Below are positions 21,555 to 34,200 of a DNA stretch of 64,000 nucleotides, piece by piece. The notes under the pieces were generated by a model. The model ran no database searches. It had not been told where the DNA came from and saw nothing but the letters and a program-made list of their open reading frames with translations. Location: assembly GCF_008831285.2 (NCBI RefSeq), contig NC_045144.1, forward strand, positions 22,709,716 to 22,773,715, written 5' to 3'. Positions within the stretch are counted from its first letter, which is position 1, and the number at the start of each line of letters is the position of its first letter. The translations under genes and the position numbers were made by a program. The DNA comes from Nymphaea colorata (Eukaryota; Streptophyta; Magnoliopsida; Nymphaeales; Nymphaeaceae).

Positions 21555-21960
21555 ATCTCCCCCTCATTACCGACTCTCTACTCATGACTCCTAACATTCT
21601 TCTAAGATTGGCAAATGTTTGTACTGACAAGCCTTTGATAAAGATGTCAACGATTTGATCTTCTGAAGCGATCAGTTGCAAATGAATTTCACCTTTGAGT
21701 ACCTTCTCTCTGATAAAATGATGTTCCACTTCTATATGTTTCGTTCGAACATGGAAGACAAGATTCTTTACAAGTCTAATTGCACTTTGATTATTGCAGT
21801 AGAGTCTCACTGCATGATCCACATCTTATTTAATGTCTTTCAGTAGTCACATCAACCACACACATTCTTGTGCTGCTTGAGATACTGCTCTATACACTGC
21901 TTTTGTTGTAGACAGTGAAACTGTCCACTATCTCTTGCTACACCATGAAATTACACCACT
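21550..21960 (-). pseudogene. Copia F RNase H
   Basis: The minus strand reads RLYCNNQSAIRLVKNLVFHV, then RTKHIEVEHHFIREKVL and DQIVDIFIKGLSVQTFANLR. These are the C-terminal copia RNase H blocks (DN-SAI-L--NPVFH-RTKHI---HF-RE, DIFTK). The first Asp of the usual CDN triplet is Asn here (CNN) and the Thr of DIFTK is Ile. A break near 21825-21930 separates it from the RT frame. Confidence 0.88.
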
Positions 21961-22760
21961 TTCAAGACTGAATATATATCCAGTGGTTGATCTATCAGTT
22001 GATAAGTCTCCAGCATAGTCCGCATCACAATGACCAATAACTTGACAGGTTGGTCCTTTTTCATAAAGTATAACAAAGTCAGGAGTTCCTTCGACATAAC
22101 TTAATATTCTATTTATTGCTTCTAAATGTAGCTTCCTTGGAGTTTGCATGAATCTACTCACAACACCAACTGCATAGGCAATATCTGGTCTTGACAATGT
22201 TAAGTAAATTAAACTTCCAACCAGTTGCCAGTACATAGTGATATCTTTTAGCTTGTCTCCTTCATCAGTTCTGAGTTTCGCATTTATCTCAATTGGTGTT
22301 GGTATAGGTTTGGAACCGAACATACCATACTTACGTAGTAGTCATGAGCATAATTTTTTTGACATAAAAATAACCATTTGGATTCATAATCAATTTCTAA
22401 TCCACGAAAGTGTAGTAACTCCCCCAGCTCTTTCATTTCGAATTTCACTGCGAAATGTTCGCGAATGAGATTAATTTCTTCCTTGTCATCTCTAGTAATG
22501 ATTAAATCATCAACATAAATTAACGAAACAGTAATCTTCATACCTCTTGTCTTGACAAAGAGACTGGAATCTATTGAGGCAACTTGAAATCCACTAAACA
22601 CTAAAAATTCAGCTATTTTCTCGTACCATAGTCTGGGTGCTTGCTTCAATCCATAGAGTGCTTTTCTTAGCTTACAAATGTAGTCTGGCTTCTTAGGAAA
22701 TTTGAATCCTTCGGGCTGCTTCATATAGATTTCATGTTATATCCATATAAGAAGACATTT
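21928..22760 (-). pseudogene. Copia F reverse transcriptase
   Basis: The minus strand carries MKQPEGFKFPKKPDYICKLR, KALYGLKQAPRLWYEKI, SLIYVDDLIITRDDKEEINL (near 22540-22480, catalytic YVDD intact), REHFAVKFEMKELGELLHF and, after a shift, PIPTPIEINAKLRTDEGDKL, YWQLVGSLIYLTLSRPDIAY and DADYAGDLSTDRSTTGYIFS. This covers the RT palm and thumb and the start of RNase H. The two frames overlap at about 22284-22323 with a frame shift. The upstream finger domain is degraded. Confidence 0.92.
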
Positions 22761-23650
22761 TTCACATCAATTTGTCATATCTTCTAAGATTTGCTTGTAG
22801 CAATGGCTATCAGAATACGTATAGATGTAATCTTTGCAAGGTTCTTCAAAGTCAATGCTATACTGCTATGAAAATCCTCTCGCGACTAGTCGAGCTTTAT
22901 ATCTATCGACTGAGCCATCTGCTTTTATTTTTTTATTATATTATAAACCCACTTACAAGTAATGGGCTTTACTCCTACAGGCTTTGGTACGAGTTCTCAG
23001 GTCTCGTTATGCTCCAATGCCTTTATTTCATCATTTATTGCAGCTTGCTATTTTTCAACATCTTTTACTTCTTCAAAATAAGCTAGCTTGATCTCCTGCA
23101 TGATGGCACAATCTGCATTTGCGTAATTGAGATTTTGTTTCAGTACTCTTGTTGATATTCTTAGTGTTATAGGTGCTCCTTCTGGCTCTTCAAGTTGTGA
23201 TGGTCTTTCTTCTTCTATACTTCGTTGTTGAAGAGGACTGACTCCTGTTCTCCATGGGTCTACTCGTTATTCCCATTTTGGGCTATGTTCAGGCAGTTGA
23301 ACTTGTTTATCTAATCACCTTGTTTCTATTCAGGCTCTCCTTGATTCATCTCAAATTGTATTTTGTTTCGAACATTTCTCTAAAAAAGTAGAGAGTCTAG
23401 AAGCACATTCTTCTCTTCTGACCACCAGGAATCAACGAAGATGACATCATGAGAAACATGAACTTGTCCTATGCTAGGATTAGCAATTCTCCATCCCTTC
23501 CGATATGGATCATATCCAACAAAGACACACCTATGTGCCTTTTTGTCGAACTTAGTCTTGTCCTACTCAAATAAAAAAACATAACATACACAACCAAATA
23601 CTCTAAAATAACTCACAAACGGGTTTATGGACCATTTCATATGGAGACTT
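22761..23650 (-). pseudogene. Copia F post-integrase / RT N-terminal region, heavily degraded
   Basis: No long frame remains. The position between integrase and RT, and short matches in shifting frames around 22760-22900 and 23380-23560, indicate the linker and RT N terminus. The plus-strand frame at 22772-23086 is a shadow. Confidence 0.6.
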
Positions 23651-24206
23651 AAAATTAAATTTTGGCAATGGTAATCAATTAATTACGTGTACAGCTGTGC
23701 TGATACACTCGGCCCAAAATTTTGGTGCCATGTTCTTTGCATGCATCTTGCTTCGGCATGTTTCTACTATATGACGATTCTTCCATTCTGTCACTCCATT
23801 TTGTTGTGGTGTATAGGCACATATAAATTGCCTTTGAATTTTGCTTCATGTATGCCATAAACATGTTGAATGTATATTCGCCACCATTATCAATGTGTAG
23901 ATACCAAATTCTATACCCAAGTTCTTTTCTCACCATCTAGTGAAACTCCAGAAACTTTTCAAGTGCTTTAGACTTTTATTTCATGAAATAGACCTAATTA
24001 TCTTAAAAAATCATCAATAAATGTGATAAAATATCACTTCCTTCCAACTGATGGGTCTGGTACTTTTTCAAATACATTTGAATGCACAAGCTCGAATGGT
24101 GCTTTCTCTCTATACTTTGACTCTTTGAATGGCCTCTAGTGCGCTTTTCCATATTGACATCCTGGGCATAATTTGTCTGTACATACCTCAAGCTTTGGCA
24201 GGCCAA
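23651..24206 (-). pseudogene. Copia F integrase
   Basis: The minus strand gives YFITFIDDFLR near 24030, ELGYRIWYLHIDNGGEYTFN (about 23930-23870, DNGGEY holding a catalytic Asp) and, in a shifted frame, AFELVHS-like and REKAPFELVHSNVFEK near 24100. These are the DDE-type integrase core blocks. Stops and shifts break the core several times. Confidence 0.85.
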
Positions 24207-24770
24207 TCAACTCCCTTTATTAGACATATCTTGGAGTTTGTTATATCCAACATGAGTGAGTCTCTCATGCCAGATATTTGAAGTATTATGCTTTCTTGTT
24301 TTGTCAACATATGTTGTTTCTACTGATAGGACATATATTGACTCAACTTTTCTTTCTTCAAATATGGGAGTTCGAAGAACATCTTCATTTGTATAAACTT
24401 TTACATCATTTGGGCCAAACATGACAGAGTGACCTAAAGCTGTAAGTTGTGGCACAAACAACAAGTTCTTTATCATTCCTAAAACATGATAAACATTCTC
24501 TAAAATCCAGTCTTTACCAAGGTTAGCTACAACTTCTGCTTCTCCAATATGTGCCACTGAGAGCTTTGTGTTGTTAACAGTAACAACAACTCGATTTTCA
24601 TCATATTCTTTCATACTTAGGAAGTTGCTCTTGTCACCAGTCATATGATTTGAACATCCAGAATCAATTATCCAATCTGTTTGATAATTGATCTTTTCTT
24701 CTTTTTCTTTTACAGGTTTTATGTGAGCGGAATTACATTTTTCGCGTTTAATATCCTCTTTAACTTCCAT
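24207..24770 (-). pseudogene. Copia F protease and GAG-pre-integrase
   Basis: The longest clean frame of the element. It starts with a Lys/Glu-rich linker, then DWIIDSGCSNHMTG (about 24680-24640), the copia protease active site DSG(A/C)S-HMTG, fully conserved. It continues with VVVTVNNTKLSVAHIGEAEV, VYHVLGMIKNLLFVPQLTAL, GHSVMFGPNDVKVYTN and HNTSNIWHERLTHVGYNKLQ, the pre-integrase H-H region. It stops at 24207 just before the integrase core. Confidence 0.9.
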
Positions 24771-25029
24771 TGAGTATAGAAATGAACTTTTCTATACAGT
24801 CTCATTAGCTCCCCCATGTTGCTCACATGTTGTAACTACATTTCATTTATCTATTTTGACTCTGAAGTCACGAGCAAAATGACCCAATTTTCTCTAAAGC
24901 ACTTTTTCTTTGGTCTCTACTGCTGTGTAGTTTCTCTTGTTTTCTTTTATATATTTTTCTCTTTCTTTTCATCTATGTTCCTACTTGGGGACCTAATGAC
25001 TGGCTTAGCTAGCCATCGTGATCTTTGAC

Positions 25030-25585
25030 CCTTACTAAACAAGACTTCCTCATTATTTACTTTCAGTGAAAGCTCAGCCATTTGCTATGCTCATGTTTCT
25101 TAATTGATCAAAAGATTCTCTAACTCCAACGAAGTTGGTTGAACTGGCCAGCCTTGAACACCAATTATAAAACTGCTAAATTCTGAATGAAGTTCACGAA
25201 CAAGAATTATCCGCATATGGTCCTCACTAATCTTAGACTTAGGGTCAATTTGAGAAATCTCCCTACAGATGTTTTTAACCTTCATAAAATAATCTGCTAT
25301 CAATATGTTTTCCTGAGTTAATGTAGCTAATTCATTTTCTAATAGTTGCAGGTGGGCGTCATTAGCTCGAGAAAATAATGTCGCAAAAGCATCCCATGTT
25401 TCTTTAGGAGACTTAGCATCATGTATATGCTCTAATAAATCTTTCTCAATTGATACCTTAATTGTAAATAGAGCTTTCCCTGCTTTGATCATCCATTTCT
25501 TCTTTACTTCCTCGTCAACAAAAATATTTGTGTCTGATCCCAATACTATATCCAATAATTCATGTCCTAAAAAATACGATTCCAT
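25030..25585 (-). pseudogene. Copia F gag
   Basis: From an ATG at 25585: MESYFLGHELLDIVLGSDTN, then KAGKALFTIKVSIEKDLLEH, AKSPKETWDAFATLFSRAND, ALATLTQ-like LENELATLTQENILIADYFM and LVRELHSEFSSFIIGVQGWP. This is the UBN2 gag domain with the W(D/E)-L--F-- motif. The zinc-knuckle end (about 25030-24830) is frame-shifted and not intact. Confidence 0.88.
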
Positions 25586-25722
25586 GCAAGTTTTTCAATA
25601 GCCATAATTGCTATTGTTTAGCTTCTCAAAATTATTTAATGCAACTACTAATGCCGCCATAATTTCATAATATAATTAACATAATTAATCTCACTATTAA
25701 ACCAGCCCTTAGACTGTACGTC

Positions 25723-25734
25723 ACTCTGATACCA
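25723..25734 (-). other. Primer-binding site of copia F
   Basis: The minus strand reads TGGTATCAGAGT two bases inside the LTR end (11/12 to the initiator Met-tRNA complement). Confidence 0.85.
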
Positions 25735-25736
25735 AT

Positions 25737-26356
25737 TGTAGGAAACAAATGTGGGCCCTAGATATAACTTAGATCCAAACCTGAATTTATGCGGAGAAAA
25801 AACAACAGAGTCTCGACGTCCAAAATAATTCTTAATAACAAACTTGACAAGACTTACTTAATAAAAGCTTAATCACTAAATCAACAAAGTTCACAAAGTG
25901 ATCCCAACAAATGATGATGTAACTGGACCAAGTATACTTAAATAATATACTTGCATTATTTGTCAAGATAAAACTTGCAAAAGTGAGGTACAAGAACTCA
26001 CCTCAACAAAGTCACGTAGTGAGCTATCACCCAAGTGCCCAATTCCTTTTCATTTGAGCATACACTTGAAACTCCCACACTCGAGCTCATGAAGTGAACA
26101 AACAAACTAAACTCTTAAACTCTTGCTCAAGACACTCACCACTCACTTGAGTTTTTGATGCTTTACAAAATGGCTAGCCACTCCCATTTATAGGGAGGAA
26201 TAGTCGGTGGTGGAAGAATTCACTGATTTCTGATTAATTTTTTATTTTATTTTATTTTAGTTTCTTTTCTTTTAATCACACCACCTTTAAAGGCGAAGCT
26301 CACAGCTGCTTGTGTCTTCTCGATTCTTCTAAGAGAGTCGGTGATAACACTTTATA
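25737..26356 (-). repeat. 5' LTR of copia F
   Basis: 620 bp beginning TGTAGGAAACAAATG. It aligns throughout with 20952-21554. Differences include small insertions such as the extra TTACTTAATAAAAGC segment near 25855 and an extended T-rich run near 26240. The terminal CA has mutated to TA. Confidence 0.9.
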
Positions 26357-27938
26357 GCAGCTCCAAAGAAAAGAGTACTCTAGCTCTAAGTGAGGTGTTT
26401 TCCAGACAAACCCTCACCCTATGCTCCATCAAACCAGGCATCTAACTCAAATATCCCACCTTGACACCTCAAACCTCGCAGCCTTCAAACCGAGTCTATC
26501 TGAAGCATCCTGCTCAACTTCAAATCCTAGCATTTTTAGCTTGGATTCCAGCCGGAGTTTGCTCACTCCAGATGTCGTTCCATGAAGCTCCAGCCAAGGC
26601 GACCCGGATCGACTTTCAGGTCTAACACCTGGAACCGAGCACCATCAGCCTAGGCGTTCTCCGACCTTCATGTCGAGCCCATCCTGACGTCCCCTGCTCT
26701 TCCCTGTTCCAGACATCCTCCTCCCCTGCTTCAAACGCCTCCAGCAACAGCATTCTCGGCTGTTGATTTAGTGACTTAGTGCCGGAATAGAAGGCTGCAG
26801 CCAAGTGCTCCTATCTCCCACTTGAGGCATATTGTCACCACCAAACCAGGTGTCTCTAGGGTCCAGCTTGCACTTGCCTCAACCTTTCCATTCACTAAGG
26901 TCATCCTCCTCATGCTGCATTTATTTCACTGGGTTAATGCGTTAAAGTGCATGGCTATTGCTAAACAAAAAAAAAAGGAGTAGTCAGTCCTGTCGAGCAG
27001 CTATTAAGAGGCAGGGTGCAAGCATGGCCAGACAGCCTTCTCCATGGCCTGATTAGCAGCAACCATGGTGAGGCTGTCACCACCTCCTATTGAGCCAAAA
27101 TCAGGGGTTCAAACACCCCTGATCTACTAATGCCTAATTTAATGGGCATATCACTGCCATTTTTCAGTAACAAGCAAGGCTGATCTATAGTTTACAAAGA
27201 AAAAATTTTGGTGGCATGATGCCTTGAATCAATCTGTAACCAGCCTAATGGCCCTGGTTTACAACAGTCCGCTTTACCCAAATCCGTGGTTCATAGTGAA
27301 CTAATTTCAGCTACCCATGATCATGGTGATTTGGCTAACCAACTTCAAATTCCACTAGGAATGGCCACACATTGATTTGGCCATTCATACTCCATGCCTT
27401 ACGGTGGTCTTGCTTGAATCATGCTCCTCAATATTGGACAGCATTGAGTCATGACAGGTGAGATTCTGCTCAAATTGACAGCCACATTACTTTCCTGGAA
27501 ACAGTATCCTTGGTGTACTTTCCCCTAATTCGAGTTCCTAAGATGCTACGCTTCGCAATCAAATACATTAAAATCAGAAAATGGCATTTTCAAAATTAAT
27601 CTATCCCATAAGCAAAAATCTGATTTTAAAAGAGTCTCATTCGTGTGTAATTATGATGACGAGACCACCATAGCTTGGAAGGGAATTTGGATCATTCATC
27701 TATGTGATGGATAGTTTTTAGCGATATATGTAAAAAGAGAAGATGAGTGAAGTATGAATGTTTTTCTATTCCATGAATGGGCAATGAATCAGACTCCATG
27801 GTCTCATCAAATCAATTCCACCAAGAGTCGGACCTACTCAAGCTATGAGTGCAGTCCATCTTGTAAATGGGAAAGGCAATCAAATTGGGCTTATTTCAAT
27901 ATACAAATTTCTGAAATTTTCAGAAGTTTCTATGGGTT
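26357..27938. other. Non-coding DNA right of copia F
   Basis: The first 500 bp is relatively GC-rich with CTCCAGCC-type words. No protein family recognised in the 26622-26804 frame. The rest is unremarkable. It may be the other half of the older element entered by copia F. Confidence 0.35.
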
Positions 27939-28173
27939 GAAAAACCAGCAATTAACAAAAATGCTTTATCTAGTTAGGCTCTAAAAGAAATCTCTTGATC
28001 CAAGTACAAGTATTTTGGTCATGTTGACAGCCACAAAAGAAATCCAATTTTTATGAAGAAAAACCAGCAATTAACAAAAATGCTTTATCTAGTTAGGCTC
28101 TAAAAGAAATCTCTTGATCCAAGTACAAGTATTTTGGTCATGTTGACCGCCACAAAAGAAATCCAATTTTTAC
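27939..28173. repeat. 119-bp tandem duplication
   Basis: A unit starting GAAAAACCAGCAATTAACAA occurs at 27939 and again at 28058. Both run through ...GGTCATGTTGAC(A/C)GCCACAAAAG and end near TCCAATTTTTA(T/C). I saw only about two differences, so it is a young duplication. Confidence 0.95.
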
Positions 28174-30590
28174 GAGCCCACTTGGAAATAGTTACTTTCA
28201 AGATATTTTCACAATCAAAAGCTATCAAATCTACAGAAGCCAAGCATTCCAATCAAAACCAATCTTTCAAAATCCTTCGTCCTAAAAAACCTAGAAGAAT
28301 CCAAAAATGTGATTTCCTACCCAACAGTGCATTTCCTAAAACTCAATCCCTAAAAATTGGGTTTTAAACCAAATGAACCTAATTTTTGCCTACGTTCAAA
28401 GCAAAATGAGTTGAAATCAACTGGTCAAAACGAATCTTGGAATTCCATGAATTCTCAAAAAATTTCAAAACCTAACTAAGCTCATGGACCTTACTCATAA
28501 ATTTCCTATACCAAGGTGAACCAATGTCTATGTGGGATCTAATTAAATTGTCCATGGAGAGGAATAACAATAAAGTATGAATGAACATATAGTCTACTTA
28601 TGGAGGCATGCATGCACTCACTTCCCAAATGCATTCGCTCTCCTACGCCAAGGTTTTAGTGAGCAAAATTCCATAACTAAGTCATATTATGAAAAAAACT
28701 TGGGCATCTCACTTATTTTGATGCAAAAACACAAAATTTCCAAAATGGATACAAAACTAGAATTTTCAAATGTATTTCATGATTAGGTTTTCCTCAAAAA
28801 AAAACTGAAGTCAATTTTCAGTCCAAAATCTACTCAAAATCAAGCAAATTTTCATGACCTTTATCAAAATTCCCAAATCAAAATTTCAATTTTTCAAAAT
28901 CAAGAAAATTCCCTACATCTGAACTTGGACTTCTAATTTCCAATTTTCAAAGCTCATTCCGGGATCAAAACCAACCAAATAAAATCAAGTTTGTCAAAAT
29001 TCACAAAACACCAATATATCCCAAAACTAGGATCAAGTCTCAAAATCCCAAATCCAAAGATTTTTCCAAAAATTCTAAATCGGTCGAGTTCCAATTATTC
29101 CAAGCCCAAAATTTTGACCTCCAAGATCTGATTATCTAGTCCAACTTTTGGTTACCCAATTTCTAGATTTTGGGTTCAAAACCAAATTCTGGTTCCAAGG
29201 CCCTCAAGGATTTTTTCAAACAAGTTTGAAAAATCAGACTATCTTCAAAATTTTATTGTCTAGCCAACTTCCAAGGTTGAATACTCTATCCTAGTTTCAA
29301 AAACAACTAACTAAACTTCAATTATCTGAATCCCCAATTTAATCAAATTCCAAACTCCTAATTTTCAAATTCAAAATTCCAAACTCCCAATTTTCGAATT
29401 CAATTATCCAATCCCTGCACATGCATGTGGGAAGCATGACTTATCAAGCTTGAGGAAATCTAGACTTTGGATCGCTTACTCCTATCAATGCTGGCAGGAA
29501 TTGTCGATCACCATCCTGATGGGCTTGTCTTTTTCTCCTGAAATCTACTTTTTTTTTAAAAAAAAACTCATATTTTGCTACTTCGTGAGACTTCCCCCCT
29601 CTCGCAGGATGAGGCACGAAGACTAGGGAGACAATGGCAAACAACATTCTTTGATATAATTTATTATGCAATACCTAATTTGCAAGCAAGGTGCAGTTTC
29701 CATAGCAGATGAAGATGCTAGACTTGCTGTTAACGTCTCACCACAAATAAGGCAAGCCTCTTGTAATGAACACAAACCATGTGTCTCACATCACAATGTG
29801 ACATCCTTGTAAAGTGAAAAGAAACATTAGAATCATGCTTTTCATGCTTATTTTCAAAGAACTCTTCTGTAACCAAGGTCTTGCTTTCTTACTCATGAAA
29901 CACATTAAACAACCACCAAGGCCGCGCCAGTTCCAGGGATTAAACATTAGATTGCATGGTTGCAGCCACTCAAAACAATCATTGTGAAGAATTCAGGATG
30001 AGGCAAAACTGATGTACCATCCCTTGGATGGAGAATTTTTTGCCTCTTTTTCTTCCTCTTCTCTAGGAAAAAGAAAACAAAAAAGGAAATAAGCACCATG
30101 CCTAGAACAAGTTAAGGTGTGGCTGGCATCTATGCATGCCTGGACCGACACAGACTAATGATTATGCCTAGAACAACATGCATGCCTCTTTTTCGTTTTC
30201 TTGTTGAATATCCTACTCAAATTTCACATCTCAAATTTTTTTCTTCTTAGGTGAAAAATTGAATCCTACAAACGGCATTCCATATAGTCAATAGCACATA
30301 CTCTATTGAAGGAAATCAGAAGACATAGTGCAGGAGGATTTATTTAACAGTGATTTCGTAATTGGTCAAGGTAGAAAACTTAGTGCAAGATGATTAGCCT
30401 ACAAAATCCGTAGCATTGTCTTGATCTTGGTATAAGTCTGTCGTCAACTTCACCATTTAAGACATTTCAAGTCAGTCCATTTTTCTCTCTTTGTATATCT
30501 CTCGCTTTAACCACTTGATGTCCACCATCATTTTGTATCTGATATTGACATTAATGCTGACCAAGGTCTCTTTATCAAATTAAAAAAGAA
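28174..30590. other. Non-coding, AT-rich with TTTCAAAAT/CAAAATTCC runs
   Basis: From about 28700 to 29430 the sequence is dominated by short CAAAATT, TTCAAAATC and CCAATTTTC words. Similar sequence recurs at 48280-48470. Around 29520-29590 the words CATATTTTGCTACTTCGTGA recall TTGAAATTTTGCTGCTTCGC at 48640. This suggests copies of one LTR-type repeat, possibly gypsy, but no boundary was found. Confidence 0.35.
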
Positions 30591-30628
30591 GCATTATATA
30601 TATATATATATATGTATGTATATATATT
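30591..30628. repeat. AT microsatellite
   Basis: (AT)n with two TATG interruptions. Confidence 0.95.
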
Positions 30629-30639
30629 AGCTCTTTATC

Positions 30640-31230
30640 CTTTAGATCTTGAATTTTAATCAATCTTGATTCGATCCTAAGCAATAAGTTTGGATTTAGA
30701 TCTCAAGAAATGTGTTGTTGGATTTCAGATAAACGATCATGGATCTCAGGTTAGGGATCTTGTACGTTAAATATCAAGTATTGGATTTCAGATCTTAGAC
30801 TGTAAACATGGGATCATAGATTTGGATCTTGAACCTTATATTATGGATTTTGGATTGTAGAGGTAGGATCCTAGGTCTTAGATCTTGGATTTGAGATTTT
30901 AGATACTAGCTTTTGGATCTCGAGCATTAGACTATGGATTTTGTATGTCAGATTTTGAATCTCAAATCTTAGATTATGGAAATTGAGCCATGATTTAAAA
31001 TAATGGATTTTGGATCCTGAATTTCCACAACACGATATAATCTTTGTGACATCTTTATTTCAAATTTAGAACAAGAATCCCTTAGATTCTGATCTCAAGT
31101 CTCGGATTTAGATTTAGATATCCCTGCTAGGTCCATGTTCCACTTCAGGTCTACATGGCCTAGTTTTGAATGCATCATTGTAGATCTAGGATCATCGATT
31201 TGCATTGATCCATGATGATCTGGATATGAA
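30640..31230. repeat. Degenerate GGATCT/TTAGAT-type simple repeat tract
   Basis: Words such as TTGGATTTCAGATC, TTAGATCTTGGATTTGAG, TTTTGGATCTCGAGC and TTGGATCCTGAATTT recur every 15-30 bp for nearly 600 bp. There is no fixed period. No coding frame. It is reminiscent, in reverse complement, of the AGATCCAAA-rich zone of element C. Confidence 0.6.
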
Positions 31231-34200
31231 TAAACTTCATATTAGTTTCTTATTATTCATCAGCCTATTTCTGAGATCTACTTAGATTTTTAAAATGTGC
31301 ATGATTTCAAATTCATAGTATGTTTGCTTTTTTATGTTTTGGACGACATTTAGAGTTGAAAAATAAAACATTTTAGACTAGTCTTTGGTTTGATTACCTT
31401 TGGTAAAGGTGCCAGGATTGGTCAAACCTCATACCAGCACAATGGGTCCCATCTCTTGGAATCTCACGTAAAAAATGGAGGCAAGTATGGATAATGATAT
31501 CTCATTTATTACAGATTGCGTGTGAATTTTATGATAAAAATTTCACATGTAAACAATGTAGAATCAGATGGATGAGAATATGATGAGTTAGGATGTCCAA
31601 CCTTGAGGGGTCGTAATTTTATAGTGGAGAGGTGCGCTCCGACCAACGAGGTGAAGAGGTGCAGAGTTGGCCCAATCATAAAGAGGCACGAACCTAAGCA
31701 ATCAGAAGAAGAGTTTAGGGGTAGGCCAATGAGAATTTTTGAGTTTTTCTTTTATTCGCTTGAATGAAATTTTGTAAGAATGACTCCTAGAAAGGTGGAA
31801 TGACAAACCATTTTGAGGAAACATGGCCACGAGATTTACTCGTTTAGGAAAAATATTTTTGCGAAATCTTTATATTTTCTAAGTTTTATACTTTGGGCTT
31901 TTATAATGGTTTAACGAAAACTTCACTGCTTTGGAGATTTATCAAGGCAAAACTTGAAATTTGCATAGGTACTTACTAGATTTCAGAAGAAAAAAAATTA
32001 ATGGGGTTATCATGAAGAGATTGGTGCACCTCTGGAAATGGATCAGTAACATGACATTGATGATTATGGGCTCATTCTGAGCAGAAAGTACTTATAGACT
32101 TGATTAAAATGGTACATATAAAAGTTTGAAGGTAGTGAAGAACTTGTGGTTTTGATGGAAAGATAAGGGCAAAACTAGGAAATAGGCCAAGCACACTCTA
32201 CTTTTCAAGAGAGGAATATGAAAGTGGCTTGTAGGAATAAGCATCGTTCATGAAGAAGCACAGACAAATTGCCAAGTGATGACTGTTGTCCACCTGGAGC
32301 AAGATTAAGTTTAGTAAGGTGGAAGGCCTCATGGTGTTCCTGTAGGTTAGGAAATTTGCCAAGGAAGAAAGGGAAATTTTGACTGAATGCATGCAGAATT
32401 ATGATAGAGGGGTACTAGGGGGACACATACGGTGAATGGGTGCACCTGAAGAAAAGGCCCAAACAAATGGCCAAGCCTCAAAACTTGCCTAGAGAAGAAT
32501 ATCACTTTAATGCGCACAAGTAGCAATGTTGTAGTTCAAGACCTTGGCCAAGGGCCAGATTGAAAATTACACAAAGTGCACCACAACCCTTAGGAGAGTG
32601 TATCTCTTGGGATGTGATGGGACTAGGCATGCTCAATGAAGAGGCTTCCACCCTTGGCTAGGCTGTGAATGTTGCTTGCTAAAGTCGGATAACTCCTTAA
32701 TAGCAGAAAGTATGAACCTGTATACAGTAAGGATATTGAGGGGCAAAATTTGAAATTAGTTACTACGGTTTTGAGATGGCTGCATAAAGGGTAAGAGTAC
32801 GGCTTTTCTTAAGATATTTTCAATACAGGACTAAAACCAAACTACATTTTGTACAAGGCACACCCGCACAAGCCATAAAGTGCCTAGAAAGGAGTAATAT
32901 AGAAAAACATAGAAGACTTACAGTCCCTACTCCTTTTTGAGGAGAAGGGTGAAAGAATGAACTATAAAAAGGCACTTCCCTCAACCCTTCCTACGTGCCC
33001 TTCTAAACTGCAACAATTTAAGAAGCCCTTATCAAGACATGTACCAGGCAACATTTCATAGGAAGTCACAATTTGATAAGCATAGGGCCAAACCAACCCA
33101 ATTATGAATGAGCAGGATAATGTGCCCGGCCATGACTCAGCCAGGCCCATCGGGCCCTTATGAGAATCCAGCCCGGCCTGATGCACAACCATGTGCACCC
33201 ATGACGAAGTAGTGTGTAAAACCATATAAGCCAGGCGATTTTTGACAACTGACAACCATAGCAGACACTTAGGATAACCTAGCTTAGTGAATAAGAGTAG
33301 AAAAACAGTGTCAAAATAGTAAATAAAACAAAACAAGAAGGTAGATCAAGCTCCTAATGGCAATTTACATATACCATCTAACACCCTAGTAAATAAACGA
33401 GAACTTTGCAGTCCAGATGCTATGGATATGTGATAAGAGGGAAAAAAAAATAAAGAACAGTAGATACAATGTTCCGAACTAGGATCATGGGTATTCAATC
33501 CATTGGCTGCATTGACTCCCTCATTCCAAAATGATGCACTACTTCGTTAAGAAGCAATGTGGAATATAGATCAATCTAATATCATATACTTTTAAGAATG
33601 TTTTGGTTTTCTACACAAATGAAGGTAGCAAATAAGTAAAATAACCAATTATATATTATCAAAACAATGTATATGAATATATATGTTCATTAACTAAAAT
33701 CATAGGAAATAACATATATAAACAAATTACATTCTTAATTATTTTTGCTCTTATCAAATTAGAAACTTATAAATTAAGAATGTCATCTGTAGATTTTGGA
33801 TAGCAACATCTAATCAATCAATTTTAGGTTTGGATTGCATGAGGTTGGCTTGCACCCACCTCGTCAAAACTAGACAAAAAAGAGTTAAACTTTCACCTTG
33901 TTTGAATATTAATTAATTTGTTTCGTTGGAAGAAGGTAAGAGCTCGAGATCCTTATACGCAAACTAGCTATTAACATGGTCATAAAAATTGTTTTAAACA
34001 TGAATAATGGATATTGTATGCATTTCTCTTTTCATGAAAAGCAATTGCTATATAGATAGTAATCATTCATGAATCCTATGCTTACTAAGTAACGATTACA
34101 CATTTCAACTAATATGTAGGCATGTTAAAAAAGCTTCTTCACCAGGACAATGCCGAGTGTCGAACTCATTTCCAAATTCGACAGTGTTTAGCTTATACAA

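Larger units (their letters stand above)
20952..26356 (-). mobile_element. Ty1/copia retrotransposon F with both LTRs
   Basis: LTRs of about 600 bp at 20952-21554 and 25737-26356 flank gag, protease, integrase, RT and RNase H remnants in copia order on the minus strand. The primer-binding site is at 25723-25734 and the purine tract beside the left LTR at 21555-21565 (GAGGGGGAGAT on the minus strand). The outer ends have decayed (TATAGG instead of TGTAGG on the left, TTATA instead of TTACA on the right). Flanking pentamers GAAGG and GCAGC do not form a clear target duplication. All coding parts are broken by stops or shifts. Confidence 0.9.

Noticed and set aside
20952-26356. Target-site duplication for copia F
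   Set aside because: Flanking pentamers GAAGG and GCAGC share only three positions, so no duplication is claimed.
30591-30628. Possible telomere- or origin-like AT tract
   Set aside because: A plain AT microsatellite with no telomere repeat (TTTAGGG) array around it.
32962-33336. 124-codon minus-strand frame
   Set aside because: No recognisable domain, no start context or neighbours supporting a gene. It overlaps a GGCCC-rich patch that may be repeat DNA.
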